Positions 45,686-54,645 of a stretch of DNA of 64,000 nt are shown here, piece by piece. Origin of the DNA: CALHRB01 sp964473465 (lineage in GTDB: Bacteria; Bacteroidota; Ignavibacteria; Kapaibacteriales; UBA2268). The position numbers and the translations under genes were made by a program. The notes below the pieces were generated by a model that saw nothing but the letters and a program-made list of their open reading frames with translations, did not search any database and was not told the DNA's origin. The stretch covers positions 1 to 64,000 of the forward strand of contig CAYYPE010000014.1 in the NCBI GenBank assembly GCA_964473465.1, read 5' to 3'. How positions within the stretch are numbered: position 1 is the stretch's first letter; each line of letters opens with the position of its first letter.

Positions 45686-47176
45686 TTAAGTTTTTTGAAA
45701 TTTTTTCAGAAGAGTTTCATAAGCAGCTTTGACGGTCTTATCTGTAACAAGATAATTTTCAATGGCTTGACAAGAGTGAAGCACAGTAGAGTGGTCACGA
45801 TTTCCGAAACTTGCACCTATTGATTTTAATGATAAAGTTGTAAACTTTTTAGCTAAAAACATAGCCATTTGACGAGCAAGGGCTATTTCCTGCTTTCTTG
45901 ATTTGGATTCCATCAGTTCAATGCTCATATTCATCTGAAGGCTAACAGCTTCTTTAATATCATCAATAGTGATGGGTTTATTGGATGAATAGTTAACTCC
46001 GTTGATTACTTCTTTAGCTAATTCGAGATTAAGTTCTCTGCGATCGAGCGTAACTTTTGCTATAAGACTAATGAGGGTGCCTTCGAGTTCCCTGATGCTT
46101 GATACTATATTTTTTGCAATATATTCAACAATTTCAACAGGAAGTTCAAGACCTTCGTCCCTACTTTTTTGATTGAGAATGGCCATTCTCATTTCAAGGT
46201 CTGGAGATTGAATATCAGCTATCAAACCCCATTGAAAACGAGAAATAAGCCTGCTGTCAACATCGCTTAAAGCTCTTGGAGCTTTGTCGCTGGTCAGGAT
46301 AATTTGCTTGCCTGCCTGATGAAGAGCATTGAAAGTATGAAAGAAATTATCCTGAGTTTTTTCTTTACCTGCAAGGAATTGAATGTCATCAACTATAAGG
46401 ACATCAATGCTTCTATAGAAATTGGTGAATTCATTTACCTTATTCATTTGAATAGCATTGATAAATTCCATTGTGAATCTTTCGCTCGTGGTGTACATAA
46501 CACGTAGTTTTCGATGTTTTTCAACGATTTTGTTGCCAAGAGCCTGAACAAGGTGAGTTTTGCCTAAACCGGTATCACCATAAATGAACAAAGGATTGAA
46601 TTTTGTACCTCCGGGATTCTGACTGACTGCAAAGGCAGCGGAGCTTGCCATCTGATTGCTATCGCCTTTGATGAAATTCTCAAAAGTATATCTGTGGTTG
46701 AGAAATGTGGGATATTCCTTGTTGAGATAAGGATTCTCGGCAAAGGGTAGTTGGTTTTGAGGCACTGACCGTGTTGAATACTTGTTACCGGGTAATTTGA
46801 TTGATTTTTGTTCATCTTTTTCCAGATTTTCGTCAACCACGATATGATAGCTCAATCTGGCATCGTCACCAATGACTTGAACAAGGGTTTTTTGAAGCAA
46901 CGGAAAGTAATGTTCCTCAATCCACTCGTAAAAAAATTGACTGGGCACACTAATAGTCAAAGTATTATTTTCAAACCTTAGTGCCTTGATTGGTGAAAAC
47001 CAGGTTTGAAATACCTGACCGGAAACATTGTCTTTGATTATTGTCCTGCATCTATCCCAGAATTCTTCTGCAACAGAGTTGCTCTGTTTGACATTATCCG
47101 TACTTATAGCTCTTTCCTTGTTGCCATTTTCTCTATCTAATGTCAGTTCCAGTAATTCATCTTTTTTTGAAAACAA
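45686..47176 (-). CDS. dnaA: Chromosomal replication initiator protein DnaA
   Basis: The 496-residue protein has the DnaA N-terminal domain (about 35-110, FQTWFSPIKALRFENNTLTISVPSQFFYEWIEEHY), a variable linker and the AAA+ core with Walker A YGDTGLGKTH and Walker B LIVDDIQFLAGKE. The C-terminal domain IV has the DnaA-box contact helix GNRDHSTVLHSCQAI. An N-terminal leader of about 30 residues precedes the domain. The start is TTG, with GGAG six bases upstream. It binds DnaA boxes and opens oriC. The 617-bp AT-rich region upstream may be regulatory. Confidence 0.97.
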   Translation of the reverse strand: MFSKKDELLELTLDRENGNKERAISTDNVKQSNSVAEEFWDRCRTIIKDNVSGQVFQTWFSPIKALRFENNTLTISVPSQFFYEWIEEHYFPLLQKTLVQVIGDDARLSYHIVVDENLEKDEQKSIKLPGNKYSTRSVPQNQLPFAENPYLNKEYPTFLNHRYTFENFIKGDSNQMASSAAFAVSQNPGGTKFNPLFIYGDTGLGKTHLVQALGNKIVEKHRKLRVMYTTSERFTMEFINAIQMNKVNEFTNFYRSIDVLIVDDIQFLAGKEKTQDNFFHTFNALHQAGKQIILTSDKAPRALSDVDSRLISRFQWGLIADIQSPDLEMRMAILNQKSRDEGLELPVEIVEYIAKNIVSSIRELEGTLISLIAKVTLDRRELNLELAKEVINGVNYSSNKPITIDDIKEAVSLQMNMSIELMESKSRKQEIALARQMAMFLAKKFTTLSLKSIGASFGNRDHSTVLHSCQAIENYLVTDKTVKAAYETLLKKFQKT

Positions 47177-47793
47177 AGCCTACTCCTTTTTTTAAAAGAT
47201 TAAAAAAATAGTTTATTACGGTAATTTTATTCAATATTTGAGTTAATCTGTACTTGAGATTTGGGGATAAGTTTATTTAAGAACATGTTAATGAGATATT
47301 CTGAAATAAACTTATAAGTAACATTATAACAATTTTAACCTCCCATTAAATGAAAAAAATATATATCAATTTCTCGAAAGTTAATTTCCAATAAATTTTT
47401 GAAAATTTCAAGAAGAATAATTTTTAAAATGAAAATTTTTTTCTTGGAAATTATAAATAACTGATTTATTTGAATTTACAAATAGATTAAACGAAAATGA
47501 ATATTTGATGAATTCATTATTTTAGTAAATAGTTTTATTTGTTGATAGTTGTTTTAATGGGAATATATTGTTAGGAAATTTCTAAATTTATGTTAAGGAA
47601 AAATGAAATGTGGTAATTTTGGTTTATGAGAAACTACTCTGTTGATATTTCAATCAATTACAATAAATTTTTAAAGTTAGACTAAAGAAATCTTAAAAAA
47701 CTTTTTTTTGTATAACATTTAAATGGTTAGAGGGCAATTTGGAAGGTATTGAGTTTTAATTATAGTTAAAAAAATAATGAAATTTTAAAAAAA
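47177..47793. other. Long AT-rich intergenic region upstream of dnaA
   Basis: No gene is visible in these 617 bases. Near dnaA there is one single-mismatch DnaA box (TGGGGATAA, 47262-47270). There is also a perfect 11-bp inverted repeat TAAGTTTATTT/AAATAAACTTA (47268-47278 and 47304-47314, 25-base spacer). The rest is simple AT-rich sequence. It probably contains the dnaA promoter and operator. An origin of replication is possible but the box number is too low to claim it. Confidence 0.45.
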
Positions 47794-48219
47794 TTATTGA
47801 TTACTTTTTTTGGTTATTATAAGATTTGTTGAATATTTATCTGAGGGTAAAATAATTTGTTTGCCCTTTTGCTCAATGACGTCCAGAATAATCGGTGCTT
47901 TCATATTTGCACTCATAGAGCCATCTTCATCGGAGAGAGTAACGATAACCATCACAGCGTCTTTTTCCTGATTGAATTCACTTCCAATGTCGTAGTTTAA
48001 ATCTATCTGCCATGGATTTAACAAAGGAAATACAATTTCGGGATTTTCAATAGAAAGCAACCATTTGAACGGCTCAGTATCTTCATCGCTGATTAAGACA
48101 AATTGATTGAGATGTTCGAATCCGAGAATTCCGTTTGAGAAATCGAAGATTAAGTCATCGGAGACAGTTATTTCACCGAATTGGCTTGAAATAATTTTTC
48201 TTTGGTTACCTGATTCCAT
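47794..48219 (-). CDS. fliW: Flagellar assembly factor FliW
   Basis: The 141-residue protein (start ATG 48219; a longer frame start adds 20 hydrophobic residues that do not fit) has the FliW pattern: TSQFGEITVSDDLIFDFSNGILGFEHLNQFVLISDE, then PFKWLLSIENPEIVFPLLNP and the final ILPSDKYSTNLIIT. FliW binds flagellin and antagonises CsrA, coupling flagellin synthesis to export. No csrA lies next to it. It is 86 bp after motB in the same direction. Confidence 0.93.
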   Translation of the reverse strand: MESGNQRKIISSQFGEITVSDDLIFDFSNGILGFEHLNQFVLISDEDTEPFKWLLSIENPEIVFPLLNPWQIDLNYDIGSEFNQEKDAVMVIVTLSDEDGSMSANMKAPIILDVIEQKGKQIILPSDKYSTNLIITKKSNQ

Positions 48220-48305
48220 AAAAAGAACATTTTTGTATGTAAAACATTCAAAAATAAAATAATAATTTAAAAAAGACAAAAATAGTTGAAAAGAAATTAA
48301 TAATG

Positions 48306-49061
48306 CTATTTTTTTTGTTGGTATCCTTCAGTTGAAGGTGTATTGTTCGAAAGTTCTGTAATATTGATTTCAACTCTTCGATTTTTAGCTTTTCCTTCAA
48401 TCGAAGAATTCGGAGCAACAGGACGTTGAGCACCAAAACCCCTCAGCATCAGGTTGCTTTCAGAGATCCCTCTTTCGACTAAAAAATAACCGACATTAAC
48501 TGCTCTTGCAACTGAGAGATGCCAATTAGACTCATATCTGAAAGATCTTATTGGGTCAGAATCAGTATGTCCGTCAATACTAATCTGTTTGTCTATACCT
48601 CTTAGAATCTGGGCTAAAGTATCAATTACGCTCATCCCTTCAGGTTCTACTTCAGCTTTTCCTGATTTAAATAAAAGTTTTTCGGAAAGTGTAAGTGTTA
48701 AGCCGTTGCTTGTTCTTGTAACAGTTAATAATCCGTTATCAACATATTTTCTCAGAGAACGTTCAGTTTCAATCTGAATCTGTTCGAGTGATTTCTTTGA
48801 AGGATATGGCATAATAGGCTCGGGGATGCCATTTGGAATGCCTTTGAACACTCCTGCACCTCCATCGGCAATTTTTTCGGGTTGAAAATATTCTGAAAAA
48901 GCATGAGAAATTTCCTTGAACTTTTCCTCATCAACTCTCGAAGATGCATATAAAATAACAAATAAGCCAAGAAGAAGTGTTATCAAATCTGCGTATGTAA
49001 CAAGATATCTGTCTAAATGAACATTTTCCTGAGCTTTATCTATTCTTTTCCTGAAAATCAT
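48306..49061 (-). CDS. motB: Flagellar motor stator protein MotB
   Basis: The 251-residue protein has an N-terminal basic stretch (IFRKRIDKAQE), then one membrane helix with the proton-carrying Asp in TYADLITLLLGLFVILYAS (near 29). An OmpA/MotB peptidoglycan-binding domain follows (SIDGHTDSDPIRSFRYESNW, ARAVNVGYFL, LMLRGFGAQRPV, KNRRVEINI). Start ATG 49061 follows a TTG 15 bp upstream. MotB anchors the flagellar stator. Its partner MotA is not in the window, and the upstream neighbour is a T9SS protein. Confidence 0.92.
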   Translation of the reverse strand: MIFRKRIDKAQENVHLDRYLVTYADLITLLLGLFVILYASSRVDEEKFKEISHAFSEYFQPEKIADGGAGVFKGIPNGIPEPIMPYPSKKSLEQIQIETERSLRKYVDNGLLTVTRTSNGLTLTLSEKLLFKSGKAEVEPEGMSVIDTLAQILRGIDKQISIDGHTDSDPIRSFRYESNWHLSVARAVNVGYFLVERGISESNLMLRGFGAQRPVAPNSSIEGKAKNRRVEINITELSNNTPSTEGYQQKK

Positions 49062-49134
49062 TAGCCAATATTCCAAATTAGCTTAAAAAACACTATTTAA
49101 ATATCGGCTACTATTAAAAAAAAATTATCATTTC

Positions 49135-52100
49135 TTATTTTATTATTACAATTTTTTCGGTAATTGTAGTGTTTCCTTCGATTTCGAAAGTAATATAATA
49201 CAAACCAGATGGAATATTTAATGTATTTAGATTAATAAAATCAGACTGTCCTGATTGTAAAGATTGATTATACAAGTCGGAAATTTTAATGCCTAATGAA
49301 TTTTTCATTTTAATATTGATATTCAAGTCTTCATTTGTTTGATTCCTGAATGAGATTATTGCAAAATCAGAAAGAGGGTTAGGATAAATTTTAGTTTCAA
49401 TTTTAGCTTTATCTGATACTGCCTCATTATCTTTGACAGATAAAACAGTTTCGAAACCAGCAATTTTATAAATGTTTCCTCCAAAATCACTAACCCAGAA
49501 ATTTTTATCTGATGGGTCGTAATCAATACCTCTTGCATTGATTATTCCATCCTGACTTTGGAGCGGGAATCTCGAAACCTCTTTTGATAAGCTGGATTTA
49601 TTTATTCGCATCAGGAATGCAGAAGTCAAAGCTCCTGATGATGGAAAATCTGTGCAAATCTGATAGATGAATTCTTTTTGGTCATAGCAGAGACCTCTCG
49701 GTCCATAATTTTTATTAAATGGGTTTGTGAAGCTGGAAATGACAGTTCCATTAGATGAGTCTGCCACCATTAAAATCCTTTGATTGAATTCATTTCTCAT
49801 ATCTCTATCGCCAACAATCAGATTATCGTCAACTAATTCAAGACCGATAGGATAACTCTTTCCCGGACTGATAAATTTCTTTATGAAATTACCATTTGTA
49901 TCAACAACGATAATTTCTCCACCAAGTCCTGAAGAATCATTCATCCTGTGAAGGAATAATATACCTCTGTTTCTATCCATTGTAATGTCTGTAAAAAACA
50001 TATTTCCTGCCTGCGGTGGCAAACTTACTTCAGCCTTTTCAATTGTAAGCATTGTTGCATTCAATTTATTAATTTTATTTTGATAGAAGCTTGTTACCCA
50101 TAAACCGTTTTTACCATCATAAGCTAATCCATATGGAATAAAGCTAACGCTGCCATATTTTACAATTGAACCAGTCTCCAGTAATTTTATGGAGAATGTG
50201 TTTGAAACCTTCACCTGATTTGGGTCCGAGACTGATGAAACTCGTATTCTGCAATAAAATGAGGGTATATTTGGAACATTCCAGAGCAAACTTGTTCCTT
50301 GAACGTTATCTGCGATTCTTATCCATTCGGAACCATTGTTATAAGTAAACTCGATTTTGACTGGTAGTTTGAATCCATACCATGAAATTACATTGCTTGT
50401 TGTGCTTGTAAAAACTTCACCACCGGCAGGTGCAGTAATTTCAGGTTCAGTTATGTTTTCATCTGTAACATCAACTTCCCAGATAGACCTTCCATGAGTT
50501 GCAGCTCTTAATTTTATGGAAGGCTGACCAATGAAATACTCGTTAAAAGCTAAGTCAGTAACAGGGCTTCGGGCTAAATTTCTGCCGTAAGGGAACCAGT
50601 CTTTGCCATCATTAAATGAAGCAAAAACACCTATGTCGGTTCCAATGAAAATCATTTTTTCATTTTCAGGGTGTATGGCAATTGCATTTACTGGAATATC
50701 CGGAAGTCCATAACCAATATCCAGCCAGCTTGCCCCTAAATTTGTGGTCTTGAAAACGTGTGAAGTGCCAAAACCTGAATAAACAACATAAGCAACGTTT
50801 TTATTTTCCCGTGAAACCTCAATATCTTTAATCCATCTGTTAATTAGTCCATTATCTGAAACTCTTTTCCAGAGATATCCTCCATCATCTGAAACAAATA
50901 GTTCACCATTGCTGGTGCCAGCCCATACAATTCCATTATCAACGGGAGAAACGGCAATGGCTGTGAATCTGCCACCTGAGGTTTTTAACTGCATATCGGA
51001 CCAATTATCACCTTGTGAATAAGATACATATAATCTTGTTCTTCCGTGATAAACTGTATAATTATCAGTTGGGTCAATATAAATAGGTGGATCCCAGATA
51101 TTATCATTATAGTTGAGACCATCTGTTAAATATTTAAAATTTCCGCTTGAAAAATTAAGTCTATAAGGAACAATATTACCACCCGGAGTGGAGAATCCAT
51201 AGAAAATGTTTGGATTGGTATGGTCAACAGCAACCCTGAAACCATCGCCACCTGATACAAAATTCCATGTGTCGTTTCGATTGCCAAGAGTTCCGTTATC
51301 TTGAGTGCCACCATAGGTAAGGTTTCGCTTTGTGTGGTCTATGGCCATGCCATAGAACTGAGTAACCTGAAGATTATTATTTATTTCTGTCCAGTTTGTT
51401 CCAAGGTCAATACTTTTATACATACCTCCATCATTGCCAAGATAAATAACACTTGGATTTTTGGGGTCGAATGCCGCATGGTGCTGATCAACATGGACAT
51501 TTCCTCCGGAATAGCCAAATGTTATATTATTCCATGTTGTTCCAGTGAAAGTTCTGAAAACATCAATGCCACCGGCTAAGACTATATTTGGATTTGTGGG
51601 GTGAACAGCAATAAAATTATCATAAAAACCCTGTCCTCTGAAAAAATCATCGGTTCCGGTGTAAACTCTTTGCCATGATTTACCTTTAGTTTCAGATTTG
51701 TAAATATAGCCCAATCCACCAATTTCCATTAATGCATAAACAATATCAGGATTGGAAGGAGCATATTGAACGGAAACTCTGCCAATATTTGCATCTAAAC
51801 CAGTGTTCCTTTCTTCCCAGTTTAATCCTGCATCGGAAGTAAAATAAACACCTTCGCTATTAACGCCAATGATAAACTCATTTGGATCCTTTGGATTAAT
51901 TGATAAATCAGAGACACTTCCACTGAATCTTTTAATCCACGATTTGCCGGCATCAGTTGAAATATAAAAACCTTGATTTCTCTTAACAGCTCCGGCAACA
52001 ATCAGATTAGAATTCATTGGATGGACATAAACTTTGGAGAATGCCCCGACATCAGTTAATCCTATAACATTCCAAGTTTTTCCTTCGTCTGTGGATTTGA

Positions 52101-52608
52101 ACATGCCTGCACCAAGATAAACAACACTGCTGCTAAGGACGGGTTCACCTGTTCCAGCGTAAATAATTTCAGGATTGTTTGGGTCAATAGCAATAGAGCC
52201 GAAAGCAATTCCATTTTCGAAATCAAATAAGGGCTCCCAATTTTCTCCGCCATTGGTTGTTCTCCAGATTCCACCGGCTGCGGCACCAACATAAACCCAG
52301 CCTTCCTTGGTAGGATGGATTGCAACTGATTTGATTCGTCCGCCAATATTAAATGGACCAATGTTTTTCCACTCTGGTTGTAAGGCTAAGGCTAAGTCCC
52401 TTGAATTCTTTGAATGAATTAGATTATCCATTTGCTTAATGGCTTTGATACGGGCATCATGATCTATTGTTTCATTGGGATAGGCTCTTTCTTTGATGAA
52501 CTCATAGAACCGCCGCATAGGCTTTTTCATACCCTGAACGTTTTCCAAATTTTGAGCTATTAATTCAAAACTTGTAATAAGAATTAGAAAAAATAATAAT
52601 TTTCTCAT
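49135..52608 (-). CDS. Giant T9SS-secreted BNR/sortilin-like propeller protein
   Basis: The 1157-residue protein has a signal peptide (RKLLFFLILITSFELIAQ) and about ten Asp-box/BNR repeats (about 90-690; e.g. TTNGGENWE, STDEGKTWN, STDAGKSWI, SDDGGYLWK), like VPS10/GH74 propellers. An Ig-like segment (about 705-800, ITAPAGGEVFTS) and NHL/SMP-30-like blades (about 815-1065, YDGKNGLWVTSFYQNKI) follow. A type A T9SS sorting domain (IYPNPLSDFAII to KIVIIK) ends it. It looks like a secreted, substrate-binding or hydrolytic surface protein, but no catalytic residue can be assigned. It is the largest T9SS cargo seen here. Confidence 0.9.
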   Translation of the reverse strand: MRKLLFFLILITSFELIAQNLENVQGMKKPMRRFYEFIKERAYPNETIDHDARIKAIKQMDNLIHSKNSRDLALALQPEWKNIGPFNIGGRIKSVAIHPTKEGWVYVGAAAGGIWRTTNGGENWEPLFDFENGIAFGSIAIDPNNPEIIYAGTGEPVLSSSVVYLGAGMFKSTDEGKTWNVIGLTDVGAFSKVYVHPMNSNLIVAGAVKRNQGFYISTDAGKSWIKRFSGSVSDLSINPKDPNEFIIGVNSEGVYFTSDAGLNWEERNTGLDANIGRVSVQYAPSNPDIVYALMEIGGLGYIYKSETKGKSWQRVYTGTDDFFRGQGFYDNFIAVHPTNPNIVLAGGIDVFRTFTGTTWNNITFGYSGGNVHVDQHHAAFDPKNPSVIYLGNDGGMYKSIDLGTNWTEINNNLQVTQFYGMAIDHTKRNLTYGGTQDNGTLGNRNDTWNFVSGGDGFRVAVDHTNPNIFYGFSTPGGNIVPYRLNFSSGNFKYLTDGLNYNDNIWDPPIYIDPTDNYTVYHGRTRLYVSYSQGDNWSDMQLKTSGGRFTAIAVSPVDNGIVWAGTSNGELFVSDDGGYLWKRVSDNGLINRWIKDIEVSRENKNVAYVVYSGFGTSHVFKTTNLGASWLDIGYGLPDIPVNAIAIHPENEKMIFIGTDIGVFASFNDGKDWFPYGRNLARSPVTDLAFNEYFIGQPSIKLRAATHGRSIWEVDVTDENITEPEITAPAGGEVFTSTTSNVISWYGFKLPVKIEFTYNNGSEWIRIADNVQGTSLLWNVPNIPSFYCRIRVSSVSDPNQVKVSNTFSIKLLETGSIVKYGSVSFIPYGLAYDGKNGLWVTSFYQNKINKLNATMLTIEKAEVSLPPQAGNMFFTDITMDRNRGILFLHRMNDSSGLGGEIIVVDTNGNFIKKFISPGKSYPIGLELVDDNLIVGDRDMRNEFNQRILMVADSSNGTVISSFTNPFNKNYGPRGLCYDQKEFIYQICTDFPSSGALTSAFLMRINKSSLSKEVSRFPLQSQDGIINARGIDYDPSDKNFWVSDFGGNIYKIAGFETVLSVKDNEAVSDKAKIETKIYPNPLSDFAIISFRNQTNEDLNINIKMKNSLGIKISDLYNQSLQSGQSDFINLNTLNIPSGLYYITFEIEGNTTITEKIVIIK

Positions 52609-52759
52609 TTTTTAAATCCTTGCATTATTTAATTTATAATTTTCATAACGTTTAAGTAATTATTTTATAATACAAAAAAAATAATTAATAGCTTTTTTAA
52701 AAACAATTCTTTTCTTTAATTTAGTTTCTTGAATATTTTTTATACATAATCAATAATGA

Positions 52760-53674
52760 ATGAATAACGATAAAGTTAAAAAGGATTTTTCTGAATATAT
52801 TTTTCAAAAAATATATAAATCAGGGCGTTTCACTGAGTTTTCATTGGATAATGGGGATGGCTTTATTATTGATAACAACAATAATAAATTTTATATTAAA
52901 TCAAACATTGGATACTTTACCATAAAAGAAAAAATTTTAAACAGCGAGGAAAAAAGATTTGATTATCTTTCTCATTATCATAAAGATGCCGAGGAATTTG
53001 ATTACTTTGAAAAGAGATTCGGAGAAACAGCCCACGACGAAAGAAGATTGAGGGAGTATATAAAATCCTTAATTCCTGATGATGTTCAAACGATTCTTGA
53101 CGCCGGATGCGGCAGAGCATGGGTGGCTGAGCATTTCTGCCCAAAAGGAATTAATGTTTGTTCACTTGATATTGCTCCGACTAATGTAGAAAAAGCTAAG
53201 AAGATTTACGATTATCCAAATCACTCCGGTATAGTTAGTGATTTGCTGAATCTTCCATTCCCTGATAATTTTTTTGATTGTGTCATCTGCTCGGAAGTTA
53301 TTGAACATATAATTGAACCTAAATCTCTGATAAATGAATTATTTAGATGCTTAAAAGTTGGGGGGTATCTTTTATTATCCACGCCATACAAAGAAAAAAT
53401 AAAATATACTCTTTGTATTCATTGCAACCAAAAGACACCTATAAACGCACATCTTCATTCGTTTGATGAATCTACTTTAATTAATTTCTTCACGGAATTC
53501 AACTTATCGGAACTAAAATTTTACAAATTCGGTAATAAATTCCTTCAATATATTCGTCACCATGTATTGATTAGATTTTTTCCATTTTGGTTCTGGAAAA
53601 TATTTGACAAAATTTTTAACTTGATATATAATAAACCAAGTCATATTATCTTAAAAATTAAAAAAGGAGGATAA
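52760..53674 (+). CDS. SAM-dependent methyltransferase, class I
   Basis: The 304-residue protein has SAM motif I ILDAGCGRAWVAEHF near 111, acidic motif LDIAPTN near 135, and the post motif CSEVIEHIIEPKSLINEL near 178, as in Methyltransf_11 proteins. An extra N-terminal region of about 100 residues precedes the fold. There is a Cys pair (LCIHCNQ) near 220 and a hydrophobic-aromatic C-terminus. The substrate is unknown. It ends where the next gene begins (TAAATG), so it heads a tight operon. Confidence 0.85.
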   Translation: MNNDKVKKDFSEYIFQKIYKSGRFTEFSLDNGDGFIIDNNNNKFYIKSNIGYFTIKEKILNSEEKRFDYLSHYHKDAEEFDYFEKRFGETAHDERRLREYIKSLIPDDVQTILDAGCGRAWVAEHFCPKGINVCSLDIAPTNVEKAKKIYDYPNHSGIVSDLLNLPFPDNFFDCVICSEVIEHIIEPKSLINELFRCLKVGGYLLLSTPYKEKIKYTLCIHCNQKTPINAHLHSFDESTLINFFTEFNLSELKFYKFGNKFLQYIRHHVLIRFFPFWFWKIFDKIFNLIYNKPSHIILKIKKGG

Positions 53675-53983
53675 ATGGTTCTTGCTGAATTCTCAATGTT
53701 TCCTACTGACAAAGGCGAAAGCGTCAGTGCCTATGTATCTCAGGTCATTAATGAAATTGATAAAAGCGGTCTTAACTATAAGCTTACTCCTATGGGAACT
53801 GTTTTGGAGGGAAGCTGGGATGAGGTCATGGGTTTAATTTCAAAATGTTTCAAAATTCTTGAGCCACAGGCAAACAGAATTTATTCAGTAATAAAAATTG
53901 ATTACAGAAAGACTGATAAATCGAGAATGTCATCTAAAGTTGAAAAAATTGAATCAATACTAAACAAAGAAATTAAAAAATAG
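53675..53983 (+). CDS. MTH1187/YqgV-family thiamine-binding protein
   Basis: The 102-residue protein matches the DUF77/MTH1187 family: LAEFSMFPTDKGESVSAYVSQ, then LNYKLTPMGTVLEGSWDEVMGLISKC and the C-terminal RIYSVIKIDYRK. Members form tetramers that bind thiamine or hydroxymethylpyrimidine. Gene order is zero-gap behind the methyltransferase, behind an AAGGAGG site. No thiamine gene is near, so the role here is open. Confidence 0.88.
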   Translation: MVLAEFSMFPTDKGESVSAYVSQVINEIDKSGLNYKLTPMGTVLEGSWDEVMGLISKCFKILEPQANRIYSVIKIDYRKTDKSRMSSKVEKIESILNKEIKK

Positions 53984-53990
53984 GCTCATT

Positions 53991-54644
53991 TTGATTATAT
54001 CATTTTTAAAATTAACACTAATAGTAATCCTAATATTTGCTGTTACATTTTTCTATTTTTATTATACTACTGATAAAAGTAAGATTGATGAATTGTTAAT
54101 TATCAATCTTAATAAAACTATAGCTATAAGTGCTGTTTTGAGCATTTTTAGTTCTTTAGCTTTAAGCACAATAAGAAAATTTGGAAAAAGGTTCAAACCA
54201 TCAATTAATTTTTTTATAAAGCATCTGGGGTTAGCAGGATTTTACCTTGCAAGTCTGCATATTTTAATATCGCTTTTACTTTTGAATAGAACAAACCATC
54301 CCTACTTATTTGATGTGGATATGCAATTAAATTTGGGCGGACAGATGACTGTGCTGTTTGGGGCTATAAGTTTTGGTATATTTCTGATGCCAGCTATCAC
54401 CTCAATTTCATTTGTCAAAGCCGGAATGAGCAAAGAAAAATGGCAGTCTGTCCAGAGATTAAGTTATATTGGAATAGGTTCTGTTTCAGCTCATCTTCTG
54501 TTTATTCTATATGAGAGATACAACTTTTCTATTGATAACACTGTAAAATTCGATTATGAACCCTTAATGATTTCGATTTTAATAATAATTTTACTTTTTT
54601 TTAGGATTATATCTATTTTTAATCAAAAATCAAGCAAAGAATAA
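53991..54644 (+). CDS. Ferric-reductase-like transmembrane protein (YedZ/MsrQ-type fold)
   Basis: The 217-residue membrane protein starts with TTG at 53991. It has about six helices, including FIKHLGLAGFYLASLHILISL and RLSYIGIGSVSAHLLFILYE. His residues in helices at about 79, 91 and 173 could bind haem b as in ferric-reductase or YedZ/MsrQ domains. It may carry electrons across the membrane, but it lacks a cytosolic FAD/NAD domain. It is 7 bp after the thiamine-binding gene and one base before the glycosyltransferase gene. Confidence 0.7.
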   Translation: MIISFLKLTLIVILIFAVTFFYFYYTTDKSKIDELLIINLNKTIAISAVLSIFSSLALSTIRKFGKRFKPSINFFIKHLGLAGFYLASLHILISLLLLNRTNHPYLFDVDMQLNLGGQMTVLFGAISFGIFLMPAITSISFVKAGMSKEKWQSVQRLSYIGIGSVSAHLLFILYERYNFSIDNTVKFDYEPLMISILIIILLFFRIISIFNQKSSKE

Positions 54645-54645
54645 A

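Noticed and set aside
47177..47793. Calling this region oriC
   Set aside because: Only one DnaA-box-like site with one mismatch was found; other candidates had two or more mismatches. Reported as regulatory or unknown.
48220..48279. Longer FliW start at 48279
   Set aside because: The added 20 residues are hydrophobic and aromatic, unlike any FliW N-terminus.
49135..52608. Reading the BNR repeats as tandem DNA repeats
   Set aside because: The repeat is at protein level only; the DNA copies have diverged and show no array-like identity.
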